A stretch of 59,921 bases of DNA from Qipengyuania sp. Its GTDB lineage: Bacteria > Pseudomonadota > Alphaproteobacteria > Sphingomonadales > Sphingomonadaceae. A program made the translations under genes and the position numbers. Below the pieces are notes generated by a model that was not told the DNA's origin, ran no database searches, and was given only the letters and a program-made list of their open reading frames with translations. Below, one piece after another: positions 43,865-52,241 of this stretch; the stretch's first letter is position 1; the number at the start of each line of letters is the position of its first letter. Location: positions 1 to 59,921 of the forward strand of contig JAIETR010000038.1 of NCBI GenBank assembly GCA_019745075.1. Direction: 5' to 3'.

Positions 43865-44771
43865 ACTCTCAACGCCCAACCAACCCACGGCGGCATCGGC
43901 AGGCAGCGAGCGCAGCAAGGCCGCCGGTGCTGCTAGCGCAACTTCCAAGTCTCCCACGCGGCGCAAGGAAACCGCTGCCGAGGTGGAAGCCCGCAAGCTA
44001 AGAAAGCTGCAGGTGAAGTACGGCGACACCGTGATCGACGGTAGCGAGCCCCATCTGCCCGTCGGCTTCCCGCGGAACGCGCTCGCCTGCGCGTTCAATC
44101 TCGCTCGCAGCATCATGACAAGTGCCAAGCGGAAGCGCTTCGATCCCGAACGCATCGCCGATCAGACGGTCAAAATCTGCAAGCAGGCAGCACCCTACCG
44201 CGCCGACCTGGTCGTATGGCTTGAGTGGCTCAAGCCCCGGCGCTTCGTCGCGACCGATCCGTATTCGTCCCCGGCACTGCTCTGGGCGCTGTCCAAGTCG
44301 CCACGCAGTGCCGAGTGGGACGGAGACCCCTCCAACATCTGGGCGTCGGCGGTCGAGGCGGAACACGACAGGCGGAAAGCCGCGAAGTTGGACAAGGCCA
44401 CCAAACCCTCCGGTGGGTCCGGTGCGTCCGGACACGCGTCGTTCGACGTGAAGGCACCAACCACCGTTTCCAATGGCAGCCGGTTCGGGGGTTCTCAGGT
44501 TGCTGAGGCAACCTCGTATCCCCCAGTCACCCGTGCGCTGCACCGTCCCAAGATCCCGTATGGATCATTCAAAGGCGGTGCTTCGGACGGAAACGCATTC
44601 TTCGAGGCGCTTCGCGATAGTTCGGACGAGCTTATCATCGCAAAGGCCAAAGCTTTTGCGATGAACCGGACCGAATTGCGCGCTGCCCTCAATCGCACCC
44701 CGGAGGTGCGCCAGTGCATCGAGAATATCTTCAAGCAGATCGGGCTCCCGCTTCCGGAGGCAGACTCGTGA
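43860..44771 (+). CDS. Hypothetical protein of the mobile island (303 aa)
   Basis: The GTG start at 43860 is preceded by GGAG at 43849-43852. Residues 1-45 are Ser/Ala/Thr-rich and then basic (RRKETAAEVEARKLRKLQ). The middle reads GDTVIDGSEPHLPVGFPRNALACAFNLARSI and GDPSNIWASAVEAEHDRRKAAK, and the C-terminal 60 residues are helical. No family is recognised. It precedes the mobilization genes, so it may be a mobilization-associated protein. Weaker GC bias than the core suggests transfer. Confidence 0.7.
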   Translation: MSLSTPNQPTAASAGSERSKAAGAASATSKSPTRRKETAAEVEARKLRKLQVKYGDTVIDGSEPHLPVGFPRNALACAFNLARSIMTSAKRKRFDPERIADQTVKICKQAAPYRADLVVWLEWLKPRRFVATDPYSSPALLWALSKSPRSAEWDGDPSNIWASAVEAEHDRRKAAKLDKATKPSGGSGASGHASFDVKAPTTVSNGSRFGGSQVAEATSYPPVTRALHRPKIPYGSFKGGASDGNAFFEALRDSSDELIIAKAKAFAMNRTELRAALNRTPEVRQCIENIFKQIGLPLPEADS

Positions 44772-44894
44772 AGCGGGGCCAGTTTTTTCTGCAGGATGGG
44801 GGTGGGGGTCCCACCCTTATCGCCATCGTGTCGCTGACGCTCCGTGACGGCGTTTCTTTGCGCGCCCGCGGTGCAGACGGGAAGTGCCTTGATC
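44772..44894. other. Candidate origin of transfer region
   Basis: This 123-bp gap precedes the mobilization accessory gene. It contains a perfect 7-bp inverted repeat with 3-bp loop, GGGTGGG and CCCACCC, at 44800-44816, a T-run at 44783-44788, and a smaller GACGCTCCGTGACGGCGT dyad. An oriT is usually placed just upstream of such genes, but no known nic consensus is readable. Confidence 0.3.
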
Positions 44895-45377
44895 GTGGCT
44901 AAAAAGACCACCGACGCCACGCCGAAAGACCCTCGCAAACGCACCAAGGTCGGCGTGTACTTTCGCGCTGACGAGCTGGCGGATATCCAGCGCCAGGTGC
45001 CGCGTGGCGACTGGTCCGCCTATTGCCGGAACGCCATACTCTTCCCTCTCAGATCACCTGACCCGGTAATCCAGGTTGGCGCGAGGCTCCTCGCAATGGT
45101 GGCATCGATCAGGCGTGTCGAGGCGCTAACCGAGGCGGTCAAGGAGCGCCTGAGAACCGATCTTCATCGTGTCCGTGCGGTGACGGACGAGGACGATGAT
45201 TTTCTGCTGGGCCTTCTCGCCCAGCAGAAATTCAACGAACTCAGCGAGCTCCTGTCAGAGGCATCGAACGCTGCGCGCGCATTGCTGGAGGCGGCCCAGG
45301 ATCTGCGAGGCGCTATTGCTCATGGCCAGGAGCAAGTCGTCGCCATCCCCGAAATCGAGAAGCGACCGAAACGATGA
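44895..45377 (+). CDS. MobC-like ribbon-helix-helix mobilization accessory protein
   Basis: This 160-residue protein starts with GTG (AKKTTDATPKDPRKRTKV) and continues GVYFRADELADIQRQVPRGDWSAYCRNAIL, resembling the RHH domain of relaxosome accessory proteins that bind oriT. A helical C-terminus follows with LTEAVKERLRTDLHRVRAV. TTG 44889 is an alternative start. Its stop overlaps the next small ORF in ATGA, and the relaxase gene follows. Confidence 0.6.
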   Translation: MAKKTTDATPKDPRKRTKVGVYFRADELADIQRQVPRGDWSAYCRNAILFPLRSPDPVIQVGARLLAMVASIRRVEALTEAVKERLRTDLHRVRAVTDEDDDFLLGLLAQQKFNELSELLSEASNAARALLEAAQDLRGAIAHGQEQVVAIPEIEKRPKR

Positions 45378-45619
45378 TCATCAGGATCTCGCAACATGTC
45401 CATCGTAAGGCTGGTATCGCCGTTCCTCTTCGCACGCAGGACGCAGGCCAAAGGACCGCTCAGCCGTATTCGCATTTGGTGTGCAGCTCCCAGCCGATTG
45501 ATCACATTACGACGGCGAAGCTGCTGCAAGATACCGAACACCAGTTAAATTTGGCGAGCCCCGTTTCGAAGCCGGTATCGTCACGGGGAATCGCAAAACG
45601 GCGTGTCGACCGATGGTGA
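45374..45619 (+). CDS. Small protein coupled between the accessory and relaxase genes (81 aa)
   Basis: ATG 45374 overlaps the upstream stop (ATGA) and the stop at 45617-45619 overlaps the relaxase start at 45613. The first 19 residues, MIIRISQHVHRKAGIAVPL, resemble the relaxase N-terminus MVINIWQYADLQTGIAAPS at 8 of 19 positions (M, I, I, Q, G, I, A, P). The rest is basic with no recognised domain. It may be a decayed or regulatory duplicate of the relaxase start, or a genuine small protein. Confidence 0.45.
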   Translation: MIIRISQHVHRKAGIAVPLRTQDAGQRTAQPYSHLVCSSQPIDHITTAKLLQDTEHQLNLASPVSKPVSSRGIAKRRVDRW

Positions 45620-48255
45620 TTAACATCTGGCAGTATGCCGATCTCCAGACCGGAATCGCCGCTCCGTCGCTCAAGCAACAGCTTGCCTATTCGACCGCGC
45701 TGTCGAGGGCCCGCTACATCTTCGACATGCAGCTGAGTGACCGGGACGTTCAGGTCATGCTTCGGGTGAAACCGGTTGGCGACTACATTCACAAAGATGG
45801 GCACCGCGCGGAGCGGATCACGGGTCGCTATGCCTACAATCTGCCGTCCGACGAACCGGAAGGATGGTCGGAGGATATGGCCATCCAGGGCGCGGCCGGC
45901 GGTCTCGACCGTTTCTGGCATATCGTGGTCAGCAGCCGTGAGGGAGAGGATCTTACTGAGGAGCAACTTGCACATGTTCGCAAGGTTGTGCTCGACGTCC
46001 TTGGGATAGCGAGATGCCCGTCAATTTGGGCAACACACGGCGACACGAAAACGCAGCATTCCCATGGGCTAGTGTCTAGTTTCTTGGCCCAGTCCGATGA
46101 ACGCGTCACTTTCGGTCAAGGCTGGTGGAAGGAGGCCGGGCAGATCGCCATGGCTATCATCGAGCGCGATTTGGGTCTCGATCCCGAACCTAACCGCCGG
46201 TTCGTCGCCGACCGCACGGGTGTCTACTCCACCTTCACCGATATGAAGGTTGCCGACGAGCACGGGCGAATTATCGATCGTGCAGCCATCACCGCCATGC
46301 ACAAGGCGCACGACAAGTGGAGAGCGCAAAATTACGCGTCGGAAGGCCAGGAGCCCGGGGGCGAATGGGACCTCGCGCGAGCGGTGAAGCAGATTGCTGC
46401 GCAGCGCATCCAATTGGCAGATACACCTGAAGAAATGCATGAAAGCTTGGCCCGCGTAGGACTGCGATATGTGGCGAGCGCGACAGGTGCTTGGCTTGTC
46501 GCGAATGACTTTCGACCCGGCTCGGGCAAGAATGCTGGGGGACAATCCATTGCTGCCGGCAAAGCCTACGCGAACGCTGCTCTCGGCAAATTGAACGACA
46601 GATTCAAGAAGGTCGGCGGATATCGGCCAGCTGCCCCTTCTCTTTACGTCAGGCCATTCGTGATGCCGCGGTTCAACAAGCTGGATGGGGAATCGGCGCG
46701 GACCTATGCCGAGCATCAGGCCGAAATCGAAGAGGCGGACGCGCTCCTTCAGCACCTCAACATTGACAATGGCGAGTCCTACCGACGTCGTCGCGATAAA
46801 CTGAAGGGGGCGGGGGCCAATGCGGCCCACCAAGCGCGGAAATTAGACCATCAGGATGAAATCGCAGCCGCATTGACACTCAGGGATGAACTGAACGTCA
46901 AGTCGAGCGACATCAAAGGGGGCACGCAACAGGCGCCGGGAGACGCAGACCATCAAACAGTGGCGCTCATTTGGGGGCCTCCTCCGGGTAAGCCCAACGC
47001 CAAAAAGCAGGAACGGTCGGAGGCTGACCGACGTGACATAGAAGCACGGTACCACATTGAACGCAGCAATCGCGAAGCCCGCTACTGGCTCGACGGCCAT
47101 CTCGCTTTCATCGAGCGTCGGCGCACGATCGAACTCGTAACCCGCAAGCGCCGTGCTCTGATCGACGCCCTGAAAATTGCCCGTGACAAGTTTCGCGCAA
47201 TCCGGGTTGCTGCAAGGCATCGCATTAGAGCGAGCATGGCGCGCATCGCGAGTGAACTTCGCCTCCGCATCCACGCCGGTTGGCTGAACAAGATCGGGCG
47301 CCAGCACCGGGAATTGCTGGCTGAGGGCAAAGCCGAAAGTATCGTTGACAGGTCGATGCGCTATCACGCGACCGCACCGGATCGTATCAACGCTCGCGGG
47401 CGTGCCCGGTCTCAGAGATTACACGCTCAACAGGGGCTTGAGACTCCGAATGGCCCTACCGAGGGGCTGGGTGCGGATGGACTTGTCGCCCGTTATCTCA
47501 GCGCAGACGACCGCAGGACGATGGCTGGCAATGCGGAGAGGGACCGCGCCACCCGCGATGCGCTGGAAATCATCATCACGGAAATTGATCACGACAGCCT
47601 TGCGCTCGCGTCCTCCCGGCAAACCTACTCGGCTTTGAATTCACCGATCAGGTATTTGGATGATGCGCGCCTCATCCAGTCCATGGGCGGTTCTCCGGAG
47701 CTGCTGGTCGATGCGGACATCCAGCGGGCGCTGCGCGCTAGTGAATTGCTCCAACTTGAAAAGCGTCGCTGGGTGGCCGGCGCTATCGCGTCCGGCCACG
47801 CTACGCTCGAAGAAGGTCGGGTCTCTGTTAGTGGCCACCCGGGTCATTGGGCGGAGCGATACTGGGAAGCGCAGCGGCACGACCCATCGTTTTTGCGCCT
47901 TGTCCACGTTGCCAGGGCCCGGCCAGAAGGGTTTCCCTTTGATCATGATGCGACACCGGAGACGAGGGCGATGGAGGCCGCAAAGCGCGATGGCGATTGG
48001 AAGCTACAATGGTTTCTCGCTGGGGTCGTCCAACGGACATCGCCATTCGCGCTCATTGCAAAGGCGCGACGGGAAGCGGCGGGTGTGAACACGCGGGCTG
48101 TGTCGAATGCCTCGTCGCAAGCCGCTCCGGAGCGGGAGTCGACGCGGCCCTCTGAAATTGAAGTGCCAACGCGCGCACCTGATCCCACAATGCCCTCACA
48201 TCGTGACAGGCCGAACCAAGCTCCATCGCATGATATTGGCAGTCCACAGCGATGA
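45613..48255 (+). CDS. Relaxase/mobilization nuclease
   Basis: This 880-residue protein probably nicks the transfer origin and pilots the strand. The N-terminal region carries FWHIVVSSREGED and the metal-binding set ATHGDTKTQHSHGLV (His142, Asp144, His149, His151), like VirD2/MobA-type relaxases with the pattern HxDTxxxHxH. The catalytic tyrosine is likely Tyr26 or Tyr35. The long C-terminal part is highly charged and helical (about residues 480-640), with no helicase or primase motif seen. No coupling protein or T4SS lies in the window. Confidence 0.78.
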   Translation: MVINIWQYADLQTGIAAPSLKQQLAYSTALSRARYIFDMQLSDRDVQVMLRVKPVGDYIHKDGHRAERITGRYAYNLPSDEPEGWSEDMAIQGAAGGLDRFWHIVVSSREGEDLTEEQLAHVRKVVLDVLGIARCPSIWATHGDTKTQHSHGLVSSFLAQSDERVTFGQGWWKEAGQIAMAIIERDLGLDPEPNRRFVADRTGVYSTFTDMKVADEHGRIIDRAAITAMHKAHDKWRAQNYASEGQEPGGEWDLARAVKQIAAQRIQLADTPEEMHESLARVGLRYVASATGAWLVANDFRPGSGKNAGGQSIAAGKAYANAALGKLNDRFKKVGGYRPAAPSLYVRPFVMPRFNKLDGESARTYAEHQAEIEEADALLQHLNIDNGESYRRRRDKLKGAGANAAHQARKLDHQDEIAAALTLRDELNVKSSDIKGGTQQAPGDADHQTVALIWGPPPGKPNAKKQERSEADRRDIEARYHIERSNREARYWLDGHLAFIERRRTIELVTRKRRALIDALKIARDKFRAIRVAARHRIRASMARIASELRLRIHAGWLNKIGRQHRELLAEGKAESIVDRSMRYHATAPDRINARGRARSQRLHAQQGLETPNGPTEGLGADGLVARYLSADDRRTMAGNAERDRATRDALEIIITEIDHDSLALASSRQTYSALNSPIRYLDDARLIQSMGGSPELLVDADIQRALRASELLQLEKRRWVAGAIASGHATLEEGRVSVSGHPGHWAERYWEAQRHDPSFLRLVHVARARPEGFPFDHDATPETRAMEAAKRDGDWKLQWFLAGVVQRTSPFALIAKARREAAGVNTRAVSNASSQAAPERESTRPSEIEVPTRAPDPTMPSHRDRPNQAPSHDIGSPQR

Positions 48256-48570
48256 CCACGATCATCCTGAGCATTCTCGGCATCGTGGTTGCCAACGTTA
48301 GGCTCAACATCGATACGATCATCAATAGGCGCTGCTCGGAACGCTTTAAGGCGTTTGCAGGATCGATGATGGTCAACATTCGGCGATCGCTCCAGTCCTC
48401 TCCATTCCTTCGCTGTCTTCGCTGCGCTGAAAATCTCTCGGATGCCTCCGAACTCGCTGATTTTACGTGATTTCATTCGAGTCGTTGCCCAGCAGCGACC
48501 CGTCAAACTGAATTCAGCGAAGCCAGCGAACTTCGTTCCGTTCGCTGGACCGCATCGAGAGGTCGATCCG
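48256..48570. other. Intergenic stretch between relaxase and KfrA-like gene
   Basis: No gene is well supported in these 315 bp. An ORF of 72 codons (48252-48470) starts in an ATGA overlap with the relaxase stop and begins with a hydrophobic MTTIILSILGIVVANV, but has no other support. AGAGG at 48557-48561 serves the next gene. Confidence 0.4.
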
Positions 48571-49293
48571 ATGAAACATGGCAATATCACGATCACGCAG
48601 GATGACGTGGACAGGGTAGCTGACCGTCTGGTCAGAGAAGCGGGCGGGGACACCGGCCAGGTCAATGGCAACAAAGTCGCGGTTACTTGCGGGATGGCGA
48701 AAGCGAATCCCGAGTTCTACAAGCTCTATAGCGATTGGGAGATGCGGCGAACGGCGGAGGGCATTGCGTTCGTCCAACAGGCCCCTCCGGCGTTGGCAGA
48801 CGAGTTGAAGGCGCATCTCGCGCGTAGCGGCGAGCTGTTGGTTAACCTGACCCTCGGCGTCACCGGTAAGGTAGTCGCCGAGGAACGCCAGAAATGCGCA
48901 ATCACCATGGCGGCTCTCGGCGAGAAGCTCGCAGCATCGGAGGCTGAGCTCGCTACGCTTCGGGCTCAGATTGATCGTCTACTCGAAGCAAACGCCGAGC
49001 TCGAGGTCGATAACCTGCGATTGCAGCGAGATGGCAAGGTGTTGGCGGAAGCCGCCGCTCAGAGCGAGGCGAGCAAGGCCGAGCTTCAGCGGCAGCACGA
49101 CATGTTGCTGGATCGGCTCGCTCGAGGAGAGCCGGCCGTAATTGGCGATGCGCCAAGTGACGCTCCATCATCGACCACCGAACCAGCCGGAATGCGTGGT
49201 GCGGAAATCAGGGCCAGAGATGACAACTACTGGTTGTATCCTGCCGGCGACCCCCGTCGCTATGATCTCGAAACCGACGAGGACTGCGCGTGA
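48571..49293 (+). CDS. KfrA-like plasmid DNA-binding coiled-coil protein
   Basis: This 240-residue protein begins MKHGNITITQDDVDRVADRL, then GNKVAVTCGMAKANPEFYKLYSDWEMRR, a pattern of the KfrA N-terminal DNA-binding domain. A coiled coil follows at about 110-190 (GEKLAASEAELATLRAQIDRLLEANAELEVD). The C-terminal tail reads NYWLYPAGDPRRYDLETDED. KfrA proteins of plasmids are nucleoid-like autoregulators that assist stability. An intrinsic terminator follows seven bases after the stop. Confidence 0.65.
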   Translation: MKHGNITITQDDVDRVADRLVREAGGDTGQVNGNKVAVTCGMAKANPEFYKLYSDWEMRRTAEGIAFVQQAPPALADELKAHLARSGELLVNLTLGVTGKVVAEERQKCAITMAALGEKLAASEAELATLRAQIDRLLEANAELEVDNLRLQRDGKVLAEAAAQSEASKAELQRQHDMLLDRLARGEPAVIGDAPSDAPSSTTEPAGMRGAEIRARDDNYWLYPAGDPRRYDLETDEDCA

Positions 49294-49299
49294 TAACAG

Positions 49300-49326
49300 G
49301 GGTGGCTTGCGGGCCACCCTTTTTTT
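49300..49326 (+). terminator. Rho-independent terminator after the KfrA-like gene
   Basis: Stem GGGTGGC (49300-49306) and GCCACCC (49313-49319), six-base loop, followed by seven T residues. It ends the mobilization transcript. Confidence 0.9.
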
Positions 49327-49484
49327 GCATTGCGGCAGAAAGAGCGACCGCGCCTCGCGGGCGAATTGATTGAGGAACTGCAGAGAAAGTGACGGGCCGG
49401 GCGGGAACCGGCCTGAGAGAGGAAAAAAGGGGTTGCGAGAGCGCTCCCCGCCTCGCCGGTTCCGTCAACGACGGAGTACCTGAC

Positions 49485-50375
49485 ATGCATACCGACCACC
49501 TGCCGCCGAACAGCGAACGGCTCGCTCACTGCCTCGAGCGCGACCTTCGCTATCGCGTCCTGCGCGAAATCCCCAAACCCTACTCGATGATGCCCCAACA
49601 GGGCGCGCCGCCCGAAGGCAGGTGCATGGCCATCGTCGACCTGGAGACCACGGGCCTCGACCCGACCGAGGACGCGATCATCGAGATCGCGATCCTGCTC
49701 GCATTCGTGGACGAAGACGGCGCAATCCTCGGCCACTTCGGACCTTTGTCCTGGACCGAGGAGCCGGAGGTGCCGCTGTCGCCGGAGATCACCATGATCA
49801 CGGGGCTGACTGCGCAGGCCTTGGCGGGCACGAGCATCCCCGACAAGCAGGTAATGGGATTGCTGTCGCGCGCTGACTTGCTGGTCAGCCACAATGCGGC
49901 GTTCGAGATCGGATTTCTCGAGCGGCGTTACCCCGACCTCAAGGGTAAGGCCTGGGCGTGTTCGTGTAAGGACATTCCGTGGCTCAAGCTCGGCCTCGAC
50001 GGGCGCGGCCAAGGGCACCTCCTGATGCAGCATGGCTGGATGTCGTCGGCGCATCGCGCTGGGCCCGATGTGTGGGCCCTGTTCGTGCTCCTGAACGAGG
50101 CGCGGACCGGTTGGCTCAAGGGCCCGAAGCGCACGCATCTCCAGCGCCTGCTCGGGGCCGCGGATCGGACGACCACGATGGTCGAGGCGCGGGGCGCGCC
50201 GTACTCCAAAAAGGAACAGCTCCGAGCTCGCGGATATCGCTGGAATGCTCGCGAGAAATTCTGGGAGAAGGAGCTGGAGCCCCACCAGGTCGAGCATGAA
50301 GAAGCCTGGCACTACCGCAGCGGCCTTCGGACACCGTCGCTGCGCGCCATAACCGCCCACGAGCGGCACCGCTGA
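49485..50375 (+). CDS. Predicted 3'-5' exonuclease (DnaQ-like)
   Basis: This 296-residue DEDD nuclease has Exo I VDLETTG (Asp52, Glu54), Exo II VSHNAAFE (His136-Glu141, with Glu where Asp is usual) and Exo III HRAGPD (His190, Asp195). Such enzymes remove nucleotides from DNA or RNA 3' ends. The N-terminal 45 residues and the C-terminal tail (SKKEQLRARGYRWNAREKFW) are added parts; the latter resembles a small domain seen at the end of plasmid exonucleases. ATG 49485 is chosen; an earlier in-frame GTG lacks support. Confidence 0.82.
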   Translation: MHTDHLPPNSERLAHCLERDLRYRVLREIPKPYSMMPQQGAPPEGRCMAIVDLETTGLDPTEDAIIEIAILLAFVDEDGAILGHFGPLSWTEEPEVPLSPEITMITGLTAQALAGTSIPDKQVMGLLSRADLLVSHNAAFEIGFLERRYPDLKGKAWACSCKDIPWLKLGLDGRGQGHLLMQHGWMSSAHRAGPDVWALFVLLNEARTGWLKGPKRTHLQRLLGAADRTTTMVEARGAPYSKKEQLRARGYRWNAREKFWEKELEPHQVEHEEAWHYRSGLRTPSLRAITAHERHR

Positions 50376-50473
50376 CGCGCGGCTCGCCGCCACACCAACC
50401 CAACCCAAATTGACGTCGCGAATGCTTGCCAGTCGAGCGCGCCTTCGCGCGTCCACGATAAGGACGAACGACC

Positions 50474-51358
50474 ATGATCATCACCACCGAACCTGACGGC
50501 GCGAGCGACGCCTTCGAGCTCGCGCTCCACCGTTCCATGCGCAGCTTCCTGACCGCCAAGCAGGACGGCGTCCCGAGCTCGCGGCGCTACATTGTCTACG
50601 ACGCCGAATACAGCTGGGACCGCGCAGCCCACGACGCTTACAAGGTGACCGAGGGCAAGGACGCGGAACAGGATACGCGCTGGCCGTTCCACCGCATCGC
50701 GGCGGTCTCGTGGCTGACGCTGACATTCCATTCCGGCGAGGCGATCCCGACGGTTGGCGATTCCATCGTCATGACTGCCGAGGATACGAGCGAGGAGGAG
50801 ATGGTCGCGGCATTCTTCGATGCGCTGAAGCTGATACCGAGCGCGAGGCTCGTCACATGGGGCGGCGAAGTAAAGGACCTCGCGGTCCTCCGGCGCTGCG
50901 CAGCGAGTTACGATCGGCTGCTGCCGCCACAGCTTTTCGACCTCTCACCCTACGCGCAGGAGCGGCTTGACCTGTGCAGCGAGGTGTCGGTCCGTGCGAA
51001 GCCGGTTCACCTTCCCGAGTATGCCATGGCGGTCGGCGTGCCAGCGAAGCCGAGTCCGTCCAAATCCATTGGCGCCCTGGTCGAGAATGGTCGCTGGCCC
51101 GAAGTGCGGGACCAGGTCCTCGCTGACGTGCTGGCCACGGCCATGCTCGCGATCCGGCACCTCACCTCGCGTGGCGAGATCACCTGCAACCGCCACGACA
51201 CCCAGCTGGCGATCGCGGAGGCGGCATCCACCGCTCTGCCAGCGAGCGCATTCGTGAAGCGCGCTTTCCTACCGTGGGCGCGCGGACAGAAGGCCCGCGC
51301 AAGCCTGAAGGGCGCCGTGTTCCGGTGCGAGGAGCCGCTGGTCCGACGGTCGGCCTGA
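50474..51358 (+). CDS. Predicted PolB-type 3'-5' exonuclease
   Basis: This 294-residue protein has a DxE motif in YIVYDAEYSW (Asp43, Glu45), then LVTWGGEVKDLAVLRR and FDLSPYA, which together look like the exonuclease fold of predicted 3'-5' exonuclease PF10108 (DNA_pol_B_exo2). No polymerase domain is present. The remaining acidic ligand may be Asp124 or so in KSIGALVENGRWPEVRDQVLADVLAT. It follows the other exonuclease gene by 98 bp in the same direction. Confidence 0.65.
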   Translation: MIITTEPDGASDAFELALHRSMRSFLTAKQDGVPSSRRYIVYDAEYSWDRAAHDAYKVTEGKDAEQDTRWPFHRIAAVSWLTLTFHSGEAIPTVGDSIVMTAEDTSEEEMVAAFFDALKLIPSARLVTWGGEVKDLAVLRRCAASYDRLLPPQLFDLSPYAQERLDLCSEVSVRAKPVHLPEYAMAVGVPAKPSPSKSIGALVENGRWPEVRDQVLADVLATAMLAIRHLTSRGEITCNRHDTQLAIAEAASTALPASAFVKRAFLPWARGQKARASLKGAVFRCEEPLVRRSA

Positions 51359-51486
51359 TCGATAAGGAGGACGAAGGAAAGGAGGGAAAGGAAAAGATGA
51401 TCTGATCGATCCACGATGACGACCGCACGCGAGGTCGCCGTCCGCAGCCATTCCGTGAGCACCCATGCCCGGTCAGCCGGGCGAAC

Positions 51487-51518
51487 AGCCGCCGCCATCC
51501 CATCAGGGATCGGCGGCT
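51487..51518 (+). promoter_or_regulatory. Hairpin upstream of the 228-residue protein gene
   Basis: AGCCGCCG (51487-51494) pairs with CGGCGGCT (51511-51518) across 16 bases. Only a weak T-rich run (TCTTCGT) follows. It may be an attenuator or a terminator for the exonuclease transcript, 26 bp before the next start codon. Confidence 0.4.
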
Positions 51519-51543
51519 TCTTCGTATCTGAAGGACAATAGAA

Positions 51544-52230
51544 ATGACCAAGAAGAAGACCGCCGGCACTACGCTGCCCGCCCGCACGACCGCGGCGAAG
51601 AACCTGCCGCTCCCGCGATCGTATCCGCTCGCTGGGACCGCCATCCAGCCCACGCAGATCATCGCCATTCCCGATCGCCACCCGCGCGGTCAGGGACCGT
51701 GGACCGACGAGCCCGATCGGATCGCGTGGCGCGATGCCAAGACCGGGCTCGACTGCCTCGTCCTGCGTCAGGCTGACGGCACCATGAGCGGCTATGTGGC
51801 GGTGCCGCCGTCGCATCCGCTATCTGGCTACAGGTACGATGCGGTGCCCGCGGAGATCAGGTCCACTCCGCACCGCGGTCTGCACTATAGCGCCGCATGC
51901 AGCCGGCGAGGCCCCGAGGCCATCAGCATCTGCCACATCGATGTCGTGCCGCAGGGTCGCGCGGCACCAACCCTCGAGCATATGTCCGAAGGCGCCGACG
52001 CCTGGTGGTTCGGGTTCGATACGGACCACCCGGGCGACTTGGTGCCGAAGGGCCCCGCGCCCAATCTCCACCGTGAGGAAGGCGAGGTCTATCGCGACCT
52101 CAACTACGTCGCCGCTGAGACGATCAAGCTCGCCGCGGCGCTCAAGGCGCTCGACCCGGCCGGGGTGCCGATCGAACCATCCGCTCCCCTGTCGCTCGGT
52201 GCGCCTTTGCCGCGCCTCGGCAAGTCGTGA
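51544..52230 (+). CDS. Conserved phage/plasmid protein of unknown function
   Basis: This 228-residue protein has a basic disordered N-terminus and a region TDEPDRIAWRDAKTGLDCLV, GYVAVPPSHPLSG, HRGLHYSAAC, then WWFGFDTDHPGDLVP and YRDLNYVAAETIKLAAAL. This series of motifs (H-x-G-L-x-Y, then WWFGFDxxHxGDxVP) recurs in actinophage and plasmid proteins of unknown role (memory). The conserved His and Asp residues would suit a metal site. It overlaps the following gene's GTG frame. Confidence 0.65.
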   Translation: MTKKKTAGTTLPARTTAAKNLPLPRSYPLAGTAIQPTQIIAIPDRHPRGQGPWTDEPDRIAWRDAKTGLDCLVLRQADGTMSGYVAVPPSHPLSGYRYDAVPAEIRSTPHRGLHYSAACSRRGPEAISICHIDVVPQGRAAPTLEHMSEGADAWWFGFDTDHPGDLVPKGPAPNLHREEGEVYRDLNYVAAETIKLAAALKALDPAGVPIEPSAPLSLGAPLPRLGKS

Positions 52231-52241
52231 GGGAGGCGGCC

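Noticed and set aside
44844-44894. Upstream ATG for the mobilization accessory gene
   Set aside because: The extra 17 residues are not like RHH accessory proteins and would use most of the putative oriT gap; GTG 44895 or TTG 44889 is better placed.
48252-48470. 72-codon ORF in ATGA overlap with the relaxase stop
   Set aside because: Only the hydrophobic first 16 residues look protein-like, and the rest has no support; noted in the intergenic entry rather than called.
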